Under the pieces are notes generated by a model, which did not search any database, was not told the DNA's origin, and saw only the letters and a list, made by a program, of their open reading frames with translations. From Pirellulaceae bacterium (GTDB lineage: Bacteria; Planctomycetota; Planctomycetia; Pirellulales; Pirellulaceae), in contig JAHDXO010000021.1 in assembly GCA_023382975.1 (NCBI GenBank), positions 80,514 to 144,513 of the forward strand: a stretch of DNA of 64,000 nucleotides, given 5' to 3'. Positions 1-9,274 of the stretch are shown in pieces (positions within the stretch are counted from its first letter, which is position 1; each line of letters begins with the position of its first letter). A program made the position numbers and the translations under genes.

Positions 1-419
1 CCGCGGATTTGAAGATCGATCCTGATCGTATCGGAATCGGTGGTGTCTCCGCCGGCGCCTTGATTTCCTTGTACGCCGGACATGCGGAAGCCGACCTGCT
101 TGGACCAAATGCTGAGGTCGCCGTTGTTCTCTGTTTCTTGGGCGTGCCTGGAATGGAACCGAGTCTGATCGACACCGGCGATCCTCCTACGTTTTTCGGC
201 CATGGAGAAAAGGACAAACTCGCGATCGTACAGCCCTATGTGAATCAACTTAAAAAAGTCGGTGTCGACAACGAAGTCTGGATTGCCCCTGAGCTGGGGC
301 ACCGAATTGTGCCCGTTCTGGACACCGTGATCGATGCCAAAACTGTGAGGGATCGCAGTGTCGATTTTTGCTTTAAGGCGTTGAAACTGTCGGAACTGCA
401 GACAAAGAAAACAGACTGA
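1..419 (+). CDS. alpha/beta hydrolase, C-terminal part (5' end outside window)
   Basis: The reading frame is open from the left edge and ends at TGA 417-419, so only the C-terminal ~138 residues are present. A nucleophile elbow GGVSAG lies near the start, an Asp follows in GDPPTFFGHGEKD, and a His sits in ELGHR. Together these give the Ser-Asp-His triad of esterase/dienelactone-hydrolase-like alpha/beta hydrolases. The His falls about 40 residues before the end, as is usual for the fold. The gene lies upstream of two sulfatase genes in the same direction (116-bp gap), so a role in trimming acyl groups from sulfated glycans is possible, but that rests on neighbourhood alone. The substrate cannot be told. 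Confidence 0.8.
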   Translation, partial: ADLKIDPDRIGIGGVSAGALISLYAGHAEADLLGPNAEVAVVLCFLGVPGMEPSLIDTGDPPTFFGHGEKDKLAIVQPYVNQLKKVGVDNEVWIAPELGHRIVPVLDTVIDAKTVRDRSVDFCFKALKLSELQTKKTD

Positions 420-535
420 TTTAGCGGGTGATATGAACCATTTGAGAGTACTCAGAAACGTTCCGAAACAACACCCAACAGCCAGTGACATCCCCAAGGG
501 TTGACCCCCAGCCCTCGTAAGGAGCAACAAGACTC

Positions 536-2017
536 GTGAATCGACTTATCCTTGCAATTTCTGTTGTGCTCTCGGCCATCGCGTTTCCGGATGCTCGGTC
601 GGAAGAACGGAAACCGAATTTCATCTTCATTCTGGCCGACGATTTGGGATACGGAGACCTTGCATGTTACGGCGCTGATGACATCGCCACGCCGCACATC
701 GATCGCATGGCGGAGGAAGGTACGAAGTTCACTAGTTTCTACGTCTCCCCGGTCTGCTCACCGACTCGCGCCTCGCTCATGACGGGATGCATCGCGCAGC
801 GCGTGGGGATCGGGGGCGTCCTGTTTCCGCGGAACAACCACGGGCTGAACCCCGACGAGAGAACGCTGCCCGAGTTGCTTAAGGAGCAAGGTTACGCCAC
901 CGCCCTCATCGGCAAGTGGCATCTCGGCAACCAGGACACGTTCCAGCCGCTCAAACACGGGTTCGACACGTGGTACGGGACGCCGTCCTCCAACAGTCAG
1001 GGTTTCGATCCGACCATCAAACATTACGCGGAAGACTGCGTATGGCGAGAAGGATACACACGCGAGAGCATTCTTAAGTTGCCAGAGGCCAAGTGCCCTC
1101 TAATCCGGGATAACGTTGTCATCGAAGTGCCCGCGGATCAGACGCAGTTCACGCAGCGCTACACGCGGGAGGCCGTCCGTTTCATCACGGAGCACAAGGA
1201 AAAGCCGTTCTTCCTCTACCTGCCGCACAACATGGTCCACATCCCGCTGCACGCATCGGCGGACTTTGTCGGCAAGAGCAAGTTTGGGGTTTATGGCGAC
1301 GCCATTCAGGAACTCGATTGGAGTACCGGTGAAATCCTGAAGGCTCTGCGGGAACTCGATCTGGAAGAAGACACGTTGGTCATTTTCACCTCGGACAACG
1401 GGCCTTCTTTGGGTCAGGGTGGAAGCGCCGGACCGCTCCGGGGCGCGAAAGGCTCGACGTTCGAAGGCGGTGTGCGTGTACCGTTCATCGCCTGTTGGAC
1501 TGGCAAAATTCCTGCTGGCCGGGAGACCGACGAACCCATCGCGATCATGGATCTGCTTCCGACTCTCGTGACTCTCGCTGGCGCAACTGCCCCGAACGAC
1601 CGCGTGATCGATGGCAGGGACATCTGGCCCGTCATCGCCGGCAAAGACGGTGCGAAGTCGCCGCACGAGGCAGTTTACTACCTGAGCGGCCGGTCGCTGA
1701 AAGGTGTCCGCATGGGCGGCTGGAAATACATGATCGCCCCGGCTAAGGAAGCCCTGCCTGAGATGGAAGTCGAGCTGACGGCAGAAGAACAGAAGCTGCC
1801 TCGCAGGCAGCGCAATGCGCTTGTCAAGGAACGGACGAAAGCGGCGCAAGGAAGACAAGGCGATATCGAGATGCTCTTCAATCTGCGCGAGGATCTTGGA
1901 GAGACTAGGAACCTGATCGACCGGCACCCTGAAATTGCAGCGCGCTTGAAGAGCCGTTTGAAAGGCTTTGAGTCAGAATTCAAGAAGACCTTGAGGCCCG
2001 CCGGCACGGCTGACTAG
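536..2017 (+). CDS. exported sulfatase (arylsulfatase A-like)
   Basis: A 493-residue protein with an N-terminal signal peptide (about residues 1-21), then the type I sulfatase fold. The metal-binding start is FILADDLGYGD (Asp35, Asp36). The formylglycine signature is C74-S-P-T-R, and a second catalytic block reads GKWHLG; TSDNGP supplies further metal ligands. The GTG start at 536 is preceded by AAGGAG at 519-524. It needs a formylglycine-generating enzyme encoded elsewhere. It is followed 31 bp later by a second sulfatase, so the two are probably co-transcribed and act outside the cytoplasm on sulfated polysaccharide. The exact substrate (sulfated sugar and position) cannot be read from the sequence. 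Confidence 0.93.
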   Translation: MNRLILAISVVLSAIAFPDARSEERKPNFIFILADDLGYGDLACYGADDIATPHIDRMAEEGTKFTSFYVSPVCSPTRASLMTGCIAQRVGIGGVLFPRNNHGLNPDERTLPELLKEQGYATALIGKWHLGNQDTFQPLKHGFDTWYGTPSSNSQGFDPTIKHYAEDCVWREGYTRESILKLPEAKCPLIRDNVVIEVPADQTQFTQRYTREAVRFITEHKEKPFFLYLPHNMVHIPLHASADFVGKSKFGVYGDAIQELDWSTGEILKALRELDLEEDTLVIFTSDNGPSLGQGGSAGPLRGAKGSTFEGGVRVPFIACWTGKIPAGRETDEPIAIMDLLPTLVTLAGATAPNDRVIDGRDIWPVIAGKDGAKSPHEAVYYLSGRSLKGVRMGGWKYMIAPAKEALPEMEVELTAEEQKLPRRQRNALVKERTKAAQGRQGDIEMLFNLREDLGETRNLIDRHPEIAARLKSRLKGFESEFKKTLRPAGTAD

Positions 2018-2048
2018 CGCTGGCCAATCGCTCGAAGAAGGAACAACC

Positions 2049-3461
2049 ATGAAACGAAGCTCTTACACATCCACTTTCTTGCTTCTGCTTTGCGCCTTTG
2101 CGCTTCTGAGTGAGTCACTGGCTGCCGATGGACTACCGAAGCCCAATGTCCTGCTGCTGATCGCGGACGATCTGAACACATGGCTGCTGGGGGATACGGA
2201 TCGCTACGCCGGCAAGGTCATCGCGCCGAACATCCAGCGGCTGGCGGCGAGCGGGGTCGTGTTCAACCACGCCTACACCGCCAGCCCGGTTTGTTCGCCG
2301 TCGCGCACGGCGTTGCTTTCCGGCGTGCGTCCGTGGCAGTCGGGAGTGTATGACAACGGTGTGGACATCGGCGCGAGTCCTGCGCTCAAGAATGCGACGT
2401 CACTGCCGGAGGTGTTAAAGAACTCGGGCTACTCGGTGTGGTCCTATGGAAAAGTCGCTCACGGCTGGGATTTCCGCAATTTTTGCGATGAGCACATTCC
2501 CCACAGACGCGATCGGAATCCGCCAGATGCGCCGTTCCTGCCATTCACCCGGGGCGAACAGGATTGGGGCCCGACACATCTTCCGGAAGAGAACATGAAC
2601 GATACATCGTATGCCGACGCCACGATCCGGCAGTTAGAGAAGAAGCACGACCGTCCGTTCTTCGTCGCCTGCGGCCTCTTTCACCCGCACATGCCGTGGT
2701 ACGTGCCGCAAAAATACTTCGACCTGTTTCCAGACGACGTCCCGCTGCCGGAAATTCTTGACAACGACCTCGATGACGTGCCGCCGCTGGGCCAAGCGTT
2801 CACCGCAGGCAAGAGCAAGTTCGTCGAGCAGGTGCGAAAGAACGGCCAGCACGCCAGTGGCGTCCGCGCCTACCTCGCCGCGACTGCCTACGCGGACGCA
2901 CAGATGGGCCGCGTGCTCGACGCGCTGGAACGTAGTCCCTATCGCGACAACACGATCGTGGTGTTGATGAGCGATCACGGGTTTCATCTCGGCGAGAAAA
3001 ACCACTGGCAGAAGAGCACGCTCTGGGAAGAGGCGACGCATTGCCTGTTGATGATCCGCGCGCCCGGAACCACTCGCGCAGGCAGCAAGAGCGAACGCTG
3101 CGTCTCGCTGCAAGATCTTTATCCGACGCTTGTGGAGTTATGCGGCCTTCCGCCGTCGGCAAAGACGGAAGGCCGCTCACTGGTGCCACTCTTGAAGAAT
3201 CCCGGCGCGGAGTGGTCGAGCACCGCAATCACCGCATTCAACGACCGCAACATCAGCATCCGCACCGAGCGATTCCGCTTCATCCGCTACCGGGATGAGC
3301 AGGAAGAGCTTTATGACTGCATCGCCGACCCGCACGAGTGGCGCAACCTCGCCTCGAATCCCGACTACGCGGCCGCGCTCAAGGAACTCCGCGCCTCGGT
3401 GCCGCCGCTCTTACACATGGCCAAATCCATGCCGACGAAGCGCGGAGCGAAGGACGAATGA
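2049..3461 (+). CDS. exported sulfatase, iduronate-2-sulfatase-like
   Basis: A 470-residue exported sulfatase with a signal peptide of about 25 residues. The metal site begins at LLIADDLNTW and the formylglycine motif is C82-S-P-S-R. Blocks such as YGKVAHGW, SDHGFHLGEKNHWQK and a C-terminal sub-domain are typical of the iduronate-2-sulfatase/choline-sulfatase branch, which differs from the arylsulfatase-A type just upstream. AAGGA at 2038-2042 sits 6 nt before the ATG. It is the second gene of a two-sulfatase operon, so the pair may remove sulfate from two positions of one glycan; that is inference. No gene follows on this strand before a convergent minus-strand operon. Confidence 0.92.
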   Translation: MKRSSYTSTFLLLLCAFALLSESLAADGLPKPNVLLLIADDLNTWLLGDTDRYAGKVIAPNIQRLAASGVVFNHAYTASPVCSPSRTALLSGVRPWQSGVYDNGVDIGASPALKNATSLPEVLKNSGYSVWSYGKVAHGWDFRNFCDEHIPHRRDRNPPDAPFLPFTRGEQDWGPTHLPEENMNDTSYADATIRQLEKKHDRPFFVACGLFHPHMPWYVPQKYFDLFPDDVPLPEILDNDLDDVPPLGQAFTAGKSKFVEQVRKNGQHASGVRAYLAATAYADAQMGRVLDALERSPYRDNTIVVLMSDHGFHLGEKNHWQKSTLWEEATHCLLMIRAPGTTRAGSKSERCVSLQDLYPTLVELCGLPPSAKTEGRSLVPLLKNPGAEWSSTAITAFNDRNISIRTERFRFIRYRDEQEELYDCIADPHEWRNLASNPDYAAALKELRASVPPLLHMAKSMPTKRGAKDE

Positions 3462-3660
3462 AAACCCTGGATCGCCCTGTGCCAAAATTAGATCGCAGGC
3501 GAAACACCAAATGAATCTCGATGAAACCGGTCGCAAATGCTCGGGGAGTTGTAGCGATTGCTGCGCTCAAACGTCCGACGAATTGAATTCATGGTTTGGA
3601 ATATCTGCGAAACCCACGTTTGACGCAGACCAATCGCTCAGAAGTTCAAAGAGTTTCGCG

Positions 3661-4287
3661 TCAACGCCCGGCGTTTGCTGCGGGGCCGGGCGCGATTCCG
3701 GCATTCGTGCGAGCGATAACGCGCTGGTAGTCGGCGGGAGAATCGATGTCCTCCAAGACGCCCGGCGAGGCGACGTCGACTTCCGCGATGTCGTCTGGAT
3801 GCGATTGCAGCAAGCCGCGCAAACCGACGTCGCCGTGGTTCTCCAGAATCTCAGCACGATATCGGGCGGCGATCAGGATCGGATGGCCGCGCCGCGAGCC
3901 GACGACCGGCACCGCGATCCCCGCGCCACGCTGCCGGAACGCGTCGACCAGCCGCCGGATCACGTCTGGAGGAATTTCGGGTTGATCCCCCAGCACGATC
4001 AGAAACGCTTCGCACTCGGCGGGCAGTGCCGTCAGACCACAGCGGACGGAGTCGATCATTTCGCTGTCGTCCACGGGATTCGTTACCCAATGAACCGGAC
4101 GATCCGCCAAGGCGGCGGCAAGTTCCTCCCGCCGCGTCCCGGTGACCACCAGCACGTGCTCGATGGCACCGGCCAGGACCGCATCCACCGCGCGGCAGAT
4201 CAGCGGTTGGCCTGCCACGGGCAGCAGTAGCTTTTGAACACCCATGCGGCGCGAGCGGCCGGCAGCAAGCACGATAGCACAGATCAT
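3661..4287 (-). CDS. mocA: MocA-type nucleotidyltransferase (molybdenum cofactor maturation)
   Basis: A 208-residue cytosolic protein starting with the NTP-transferase loop LAAGRSRRMGVQK. Further on are GDQP (metal-binding Asp in the GDQP/GDMP block), RRGHPIL and GLRGLL, the pattern of MobA/MocA-like transferases. MocA proteins transfer CMP to molybdopterin, making the cytosine dinucleotide cofactor used by molybdenum hydroxylases. It is the last gene of the minus-strand operon that carries the two hydroxylase subunits and an XdhC protein, 32 bp after xdhC, and this context supports MocA rather than a sugar nucleotidyltransferase. The nucleotide (CTP or GTP) is inferred, not seen. Confidence 0.82.
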   Translation of the reverse strand: MICAIVLAAGRSRRMGVQKLLLPVAGQPLICRAVDAVLAGAIEHVLVVTGTRREELAAALADRPVHWVTNPVDDSEMIDSVRCGLTALPAECEAFLIVLGDQPEIPPDVIRRLVDAFRQRGAGIAVPVVGSRRGHPILIAARYRAEILENHGDVGLRGLLQSHPDDIAEVDVASPGVLEDIDSPADYQRVIARTNAGIAPGPAANAGR

Positions 4288-4319
4288 TCGGATATAAATT
4301 GGGAGTTACAGATTGGGGG

Positions 4320-5390
4320 TTACAGCCGCGGAGCGGTTCCCCGGCGGCGCACGGCGATCAATTGGGCGACGATGCTGACGGCGATCTCCGGAACTGTGAC
4401 AGCGCCCAGATCCAAGCCGATTGGCGCGTAGACGCGGTCGAATTCAGCGGCTGACACTTTTCTCGACTGCAGGAATTCCTCGCGGATCTTGCGGACTTTG
4501 CTGCGGCTGCCGATCATGCCCAGATAGGCCAACGGCTTGTCGATGCAGGCGGCCAGCGCCGCGGCGTCGTCGCGATGGCCCCGCGTGACGAGCACAACGT
4601 AGGCATCACGGCCGAGCGGCAGATTGGCAAGTTGCCCGGCGATCTCCCCGCAGCGAACGACAACCCCGTCGGGAAACCGATCGGACTGGGTGAATTCGGG
4701 GCGATCATCGATCACCAGCACATCGAACCCGACGGCCAGAGCGAGTCCGGCAACCGCCTGGCCGACATGCCCGCCCCCCGCGATCACCAGTTGAGGTTGC
4801 GGCCTCAAGGGTTCGACAAGCACTTCGCGGCGTTGCTCCGGACAGGAGCCGTTGTCGACGGCCAGCAAGGGCCTCTCCCGGCTCAACGCCTGTTGCAGTG
4901 TCTCGACGCCCGGAAAACCGTCCTCAGCGGCAATCGCGTGTTCTGGAACGAAGCGAACGGTCGTGTTGGCAGGAGCTGTCCCGTGGACGACTGTCAGCAA
5001 GACGCCCGACTCGCGGCGCCGGCGGGCTTCGACGGCCGCCGCACAGGCGGCGCGATGCCGATGGGCGTGCGGATCGATGAGCACGCGCATCGTGCCGCCG
5101 CAGATGGGATCGCTGCCGGCGGCCGAATCACCCGCCATCGAGAACTCCAACACGAGCGTGCGGCCGGTCGCGATGGATTCCAACGCGCGCCGATGCGATT
5201 CGCCTTCGACCGCGCCCCCGCCGATGGTTCCCGACAGCCTGCCGTCCTCGTACGCGATCGCCTTGGCAGCCGTCCGGCCCGGCGTCGATCCTGCGGCGCC
5301 GAGCACCACAAGAACGGCAAATCGGGGGCCGCCGTCACGACTGCCGGCGATCTCGGCAAGAATATCAAGGGGCGCGGTGAACGGATTCAT
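4320..5390 (-). CDS. xdhC: XdhC/CoxI family maturation protein
   Basis: A 356-residue protein in two parts. The N-terminal XdhC_CoxI domain contains GAAGSTPGR and GTIGGGAVEG; the C-terminal Rossmann-type XdhC_C domain begins at LVIAGGGHVGQAVAG and carries TRGHRDD and LGMIGSR. Proteins of this family deliver the sulfurated molybdenum cofactor to xanthine-dehydrogenase-type enzymes. The ATG lies 3 bp beyond the stop of the molybdopterin subunit gene, so translation is probably coupled. It is cytoplasmic, with no signal peptide. It works with the MocA-type gene 32 bp downstream to mature the hydroxylase encoded by the same operon. Confidence 0.9.
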   Translation of the reverse strand: MNPFTAPLDILAEIAGSRDGGPRFAVLVVLGAAGSTPGRTAAKAIAYEDGRLSGTIGGGAVEGESHRRALESIATGRTLVLEFSMAGDSAAGSDPICGGTMRVLIDPHAHRHRAACAAAVEARRRRESGVLLTVVHGTAPANTTVRFVPEHAIAAEDGFPGVETLQQALSRERPLLAVDNGSCPEQRREVLVEPLRPQPQLVIAGGGHVGQAVAGLALAVGFDVLVIDDRPEFTQSDRFPDGVVVRCGEIAGQLANLPLGRDAYVVLVTRGHRDDAAALAACIDKPLAYLGMIGSRSKVRKIREEFLQSRKVSAAEFDRVYAPIGLDLGAVTVPEIAVSIVAQLIAVRRRGTAPRL

Positions 5391-5393
5391 GAT

Positions 5394-7544
5394 TCAGGCC
5401 AATCGCATCGGCATCTGGCGGATCCGCTGGCCGATGGCGTGAAAGACGGCATTGCCGATGGCCGGCGCGATCGCGATGATGGGCGTTTCACCGCCGCCGA
5501 CAGACGACAGATCGGGCCGGTTCAACAGGTGGATGTCCAATTCAGGCAAGTCGTTGAAACGCGGCGGCTCGTACGAGGCGAAATCGGCGTTTTCCATCCG
5601 GCCGCGGGACACGCGCATCTCCTCGCGCAAGGCCGGTCCCATCCCCATCACGATACAGCTCTGGATCTGGGCCCGCAGATTGTCGGGATTCAAGACGGCG
5701 CCACATTCAAAGACTTGGCACACGCGGCGAACCTGGATCTGCCGAGTGGTCGGCTCGATGGCCACTTCGACACAGGCAGCAACGACCGAACCTTTCTCGG
5801 TGCCACACGCCAAACCGACGCCGATGCCGGGCCGATTCTCGGCGACCCGCTCGCGCCAGCGAAACCGGTTGGCCGCTTCGACCAGCACCGCCCGCAGACG
5901 CGGTTCCTCCAGATGAGCCAGACGGAAATCGAGCGGATCGACACCGGCCGCTGCCGCCAACTCGTCCATGAACGACTCGCGGGCGAACACGTTCGCGGTC
6001 GCGGCCAGCGTTCGGTAGGAGCCTTGCCGCAGGGGCGAGTCGCTGCGCACGAACTGGCTGCGCGCGGCGGGAATGTTGTACGGCGTGTTGACCGCCGCGG
6101 CTCCCGAGTTGATGTTCACGAAATGCCACGAGGTCAGACGGCCCCGGTCGTCCAGGCTGGCTTCGACTTCGATGACCGCGGCCGGCCGGAAGTAGGCCCA
6201 GGTGAATTCCTCCTCGCGCGTCCAGCGGAGCATCACGGGGCGTTTGGCGGCGCGGGCCAAGCGGGCCGCTTCGATCGCGCATTCTCCGGTGTGCTTGCCT
6301 CCGAAGCCGCTGCCGAAGTCGGGGACGATGATGCGCACCCGGTCGCTCGGCAGACGGAAGGCGGCTGCCACTTCGCGTTGATAGCCGAACGGATTCTGGG
6401 TGCCCGTCCAGACGGTTACCCGGTCGCCGTCCCATTCGGCCAATGCCACTCGAGGCTCCAAGGGAGCGTGCTGAACGTAGGCCACCTGATACGTAGCATG
6501 CAGCGCGCGGTGGGCCGCTTGCACTTGGGCGGCAAACGGATTCGCGGGCACGCCGCCCTGGGCGCGGGCGCGCAGGTAGTCGAAAATCTCGTCGCTGGAC
6601 GGGAACTCCACCGTGTCCCATTCCGCCCGCCGGGCGATCGCGTCCAGCGCACGCTGGGCATGGAAGCTGGTCGGCGCCGCCACCCCGACGAACGATCCGT
6701 CCTGAACGACGACAACGCCGTCCAGCGCACGGGCTGCGTCCAGATCGATCGACTTGAGCGTCGCGCCGTAGGACGGTGGCCGCAGCACACGCCCGTACAA
6801 CATTCCCGGTCGCGTCTGGTCGGAGGGGAATCGGTGCGTTCCCGTCACGAGATCGCGGCGCAGGGGACGCGGCGCCGACGTGCCTAACACTTGCCAACGT
6901 TCGACGGGCGTCAATTCAATGTCGCCGGGGACGGACTGCCGGAATACACTGGCGATATCGGCAGCTTGGGCCAACTCGGCGTAGCGGATCGTTTGACCGG
7001 TGCCCGGGTGGGAGATAGCGCCGTTGCGCACCTCCAGCGAGCCGGCCGGGACGTTCCATCGCTCGGCGGCCAAGCGGACCAGCAACTGGCGGGCGGCCGC
7101 GGCGCCTTGTCGCACGGCGGGCACCGTCGAGGGCGTCGTGCGGCTGCCCGCCGTGATTCCGTCGTCGGGCACTTGGCCGGTGTCGCCCATCACCATCCGG
7201 ATCTGGGTCAAAGGGACTCGCAACTCTTCGGCCGCAGCCTGGCTCAGTTCCGTGCGCGCGCCTTGCCCCATCTCGATCTTGCCGGTCAGGACCGTGACTG
7301 TTCCGTCTTGGCCCAAGTGAATCCGCGCGGCGACACTGCCCCTGCCTCCGCTGCGGCCCCTGCCTCCGCTGCGGCCCCCGCCCCGCGGCTGCGCGGACGC
7401 ATCCGCGGCGGCCACAGAGATCAACAGGCCCGCTCCCAGCCGTTGCACGAATTCGCGGCGGTTGAGATCGAAGTGGTAATCGACCGTCTCGATGGGTTCT
7501 TCGAAGTCGGGTTTCAACGCTTCGTCGCTCGTGTAGGTTGTCAT
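5394..7544 (-). CDS. molybdopterin-binding subunit of an IorB-type aldehyde/isoquinoline oxidoreductase
   Basis: A 716-residue protein of the xanthine dehydrogenase large-subunit family, closest in layout to isoquinoline 1-oxidoreductase beta. The N-terminus holds a twin-arginine signal (NRREFVQRLGAGL, RR at 29-30), then a Gly/Arg-rich linker, then a block with VLTGKIEMGQGARTE. GSGFGGKHTGE and a C-terminal GGGETP block match the molybdenum-cofactor-binding regions. The frame is open further upstream, but ATG 7544 is chosen because GAAGGAG precedes it and it overlaps the 2Fe-2S gene by ATGA. There is no FAD-subunit gene in the operon, as expected for the Ior type, which passes electrons to a membrane acceptor. 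The substrate is unknown. Confidence 0.88.
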   Translation of the reverse strand: MTTYTSDEALKPDFEEPIETVDYHFDLNRREFVQRLGAGLLISVAAADASAQPRGGGRSGGRGRSGGRGSVAARIHLGQDGTVTVLTGKIEMGQGARTELSQAAAEELRVPLTQIRMVMGDTGQVPDDGITAGSRTTPSTVPAVRQGAAAARQLLVRLAAERWNVPAGSLEVRNGAISHPGTGQTIRYAELAQAADIASVFRQSVPGDIELTPVERWQVLGTSAPRPLRRDLVTGTHRFPSDQTRPGMLYGRVLRPPSYGATLKSIDLDAARALDGVVVVQDGSFVGVAAPTSFHAQRALDAIARRAEWDTVEFPSSDEIFDYLRARAQGGVPANPFAAQVQAAHRALHATYQVAYVQHAPLEPRVALAEWDGDRVTVWTGTQNPFGYQREVAAAFRLPSDRVRIIVPDFGSGFGGKHTGECAIEAARLARAAKRPVMLRWTREEEFTWAYFRPAAVIEVEASLDDRGRLTSWHFVNINSGAAAVNTPYNIPAARSQFVRSDSPLRQGSYRTLAATANVFARESFMDELAAAAGVDPLDFRLAHLEEPRLRAVLVEAANRFRWRERVAENRPGIGVGLACGTEKGSVVAACVEVAIEPTTRQIQVRRVCQVFECGAVLNPDNLRAQIQSCIVMGMGPALREEMRVSRGRMENADFASYEPPRFNDLPELDIHLLNRPDLSSVGGGETPIIAIAPAIGNAVFHAIGQRIRQMPMRLA
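7341..7376. repeat. 18-bp tandem repeat (2 copies) in the Gly/Arg linker
   Basis: Two identical 18-bp units (7341-7358 and 7359-7376, unit cctgcctccgctgcggcc) lie in tandem inside the molybdopterin-subunit gene. They encode the repeated Gly-Arg-Ser linker between its Tat signal and the first cofactor domain. Such repeats change copy number by slippage, so linker length may vary between strains. Confidence 0.85.
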
Positions 7545-8017
7545 GGCGCGACTCCTTCGAGGCTGGTGAGACGCCGAATGGCTTGCACGATCCGCTCGTA
7601 GCCGCAGCACCGGCACAGGTGCCCGTCCATCTGCGCGAGGATCTGCCCAGCGCTGGCCTTGGGCATTGCCTCCAGCAGGCCCGCGAGGGCGACGATCATG
7701 CCGGGCGTGCAGTAGCCGCATTGCATGGCGTCCGCTTCGAGAAAGGCCTCCTGCACCGGATGCAGCCGGTCGCCGTCAGCCAATCCCTCGATCGTCAGCA
7801 CCGAGCGGCCTTCGACGTCGGCCACCGGTGTCTGGCACGAGGGTTCGGCCCGGCCATCGATCAGGACGGTGCAGGCCAGACAATCGCCCTGGCCACAGCC
7901 GTACTTGGTACCGGTCAGTCCCAGATCTTCGCGGAGCACATCCAACAGGGGCCGTTGCGGGTCGGTCACGACCGTCCGCACTTGGCCGTTGACGGTGAAC
8001 GTGATGGTGGTTGTCAC
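7541..8017 (-). CDS. (2Fe-2S)-binding subunit of the molybdenum hydroxylase
   Basis: A 158-residue small subunit with two [2Fe-2S] domains. The plant-ferredoxin-type cluster uses C41, C46, C49 (GCGQGDCLAC) and C61. The second, all-helical domain uses C100 and C103 (CGYC) with C135 and C137 (CRC). This is the usual size and order for IorA/CoxS-type subunits, which carry electrons from the molybdenum site to the outer acceptor. GTG 8017 is taken as the start because GGGAGG lies a few bases upstream; an in-frame ATG at 8035 lies before that site and would add six residues. The stop overlaps the start of the large subunit by 4 bp. Confidence 0.92.
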   Translation of the reverse strand: MTTTITFTVNGQVRTVVTDPQRPLLDVLREDLGLTGTKYGCGQGDCLACTVLIDGRAEPSCQTPVADVEGRSVLTIEGLADGDRLHPVQEAFLEADAMQCGYCTPGMIVALAGLLEAMPKASAGQILAQMDGHLCRCCGYERIVQAIRRLTSLEGVAP

Positions 8018-8088
8018 GAGAGGTCCCTCCCACATGGTTGCAGCGACAGGCTATAGTGAAACAGAGCTTCCGGGAGAAAGCAAGGGAT

Positions 8089-8754
8089 ATGGAACTGCAT
8101 CGACGAACGAGCAAAGAGCGAGCGGCTGGAGCAAGGGTTCCTGCAATTCTGCTGCTCGGACCGACCGGCGCGGGCAAGACGCCGCTGGGGCAGGTGCTGG
8201 AGCAGCGGGGGTGGGCGAGCCGCCGCTGCGCGCATTTCGACTTTGGCGAGAACCTGCGCAGTGTGGTCCAACGCGGAACGCCGGACGAAATCGTGTCGCA
8301 GCAGGACATCGACTTCCTGCGCGGCGTGCTGGACCGCGGCGTCCTGCTGGAAGACCGGGACTTCCCGATCGCGGAACGGATCTTCCGGGCTTTTCTGGTG
8401 CGTCGCGAAGTGGATGAACGGACCGTGGCGGTCTTGAACGGGCTACCGCGGCACATCGGGCAGGCGTCCGCGTTGCAGGGTCTGGTCGACGTCGAGGCCG
8501 TGGTCTGCTTGGAATGTACGGCCGAGACGGTGGTGCGGCGGCTCCGCAACGATCCGGGCGGCGACCGAGCGAATCGGGACGACGATCAATTGCCGGCGGT
8601 CGCTAGCAAGCTGAGCATCTACCGACAGCGCACCGAGCCGCTGGTCGATTGGTATCGGCAACGCGGAACACGGATATTCCGCGTCGCTGTCACGGCCGAC
8701 ATGACCGCCGACGAGGCTTGGTCAGCGATCGGGCAATCGCCCGCTGAAACGTGA
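8089..8754 (+). CDS. adenylate-kinase-like P-loop protein
   Basis: A 221-residue cytosolic protein with a Walker A loop GPTGAGKT (residues 24-31) and other marks of the adenylate kinase fold. These are LNGLPRHIGQA, matching the DGFPR..QA block, and IYRQRTEPLVDWY, matching the C-terminal (Q)T.PL.DYY block. The LID region between RNDPGG and SKLSIY is short. The reaction is therefore probably phosphoryl transfer between nucleotides, but the first part of the acceptor site differs from true Adk and the real substrate is open. The frame is open back to 8011, but that would overlap the divergent 2Fe-2S gene; ATG 8089 is preceded by a GGGAGAAAG run. Confidence 0.68.
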   Translation: MELHRRTSKERAAGARVPAILLLGPTGAGKTPLGQVLEQRGWASRRCAHFDFGENLRSVVQRGTPDEIVSQQDIDFLRGVLDRGVLLEDRDFPIAERIFRAFLVRREVDERTVAVLNGLPRHIGQASALQGLVDVEAVVCLECTAETVVRRLRNDPGGDRANRDDDQLPAVASKLSIYRQRTEPLVDWYRQRGTRIFRVAVTADMTADEAWSAIGQSPAET

Positions 8755-8776
8755 ACTCCAGCGCGAACCGGCAATC

Positions 8777-9046
8777 TTATTCGCGGCGCAGGACCGCCGT
8801 CGTTCCTCCGACCACGTCGCGCGGGGCCGGCATTGCTTGGCCGCGATAATGGCGGCGCCGAACCGTATTTCCGTAGAAATGCAGCGGCCGGTACGGGCGA
8901 TCGAGAATGGGTGTGGCTTCGATCTGCTCGCGCGTTTCCCCTCGCGCGATGATGGGGCCGCGCCAGGACGGTTCCTGAGCCGAGGCATTCGAGCAACCGA
9001 CCCACAAGCCGGCCGTCATGGCGAAGATCAAGAGTTGGGGTTTCAT
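8777..9046 (-). CDS. small exported lipoprotein of unknown function
   Basis: An 89-residue protein. The N-terminus MKPQLLIFAMTAGLWVGCS is a lipoprotein signal with the likely lipidated Cys at 18. The remainder is basic and rich in Arg and Pro (DRPYRPLHFYGN), with no recognised domain. GGAG upstream fits ATG 9046; the frame is open to 9205, but the upstream part has no signal character. It is convergent with the adenylate-kinase-like gene and divergent from the aminotransferase. I do not recognise the family; the function is unknown. Confidence 0.6.
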   Translation of the reverse strand: MKPQLLIFAMTAGLWVGCSNASAQEPSWRGPIIARGETREQIEATPILDRPYRPLHFYGNTVRRRHYRGQAMPAPRDVVGGTTAVLRRE

Positions 9047-9274
9047 GTTGTTGCTCCGTGTCCAAGGGAAGAATACTCCCTGGAAATCTAGCTGGCGATG
9101 ACCGGTTTTGAGTTGGGCGAGCAGCGCAAAAAAGCGCCCAATCCACTCCGTCCGGTCAGACCTTGCCGCCGAGACCGGATTTGACGCCCGCGCCTCGCTG
9201 GCCAACGAGCGCAGGATTCGCTATCTTTTGGGGTTTCCCCGATCCACTTCTCCACAAGACAGTGATGCACTGCG

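Noticed and set aside
3295..4230. Plus-strand frame overlapping the end of the second sulfatase
   Set aside because: It begins inside the sulfatase and crosses into the antisense of mocA. No ribosome-binding site or domain.
4575..6887. Plus-strand open frame of 770 codons
   Set aside because: It is antisense to xdhC and the molybdopterin subunit, which have clear family motifs. The plus frame has none.
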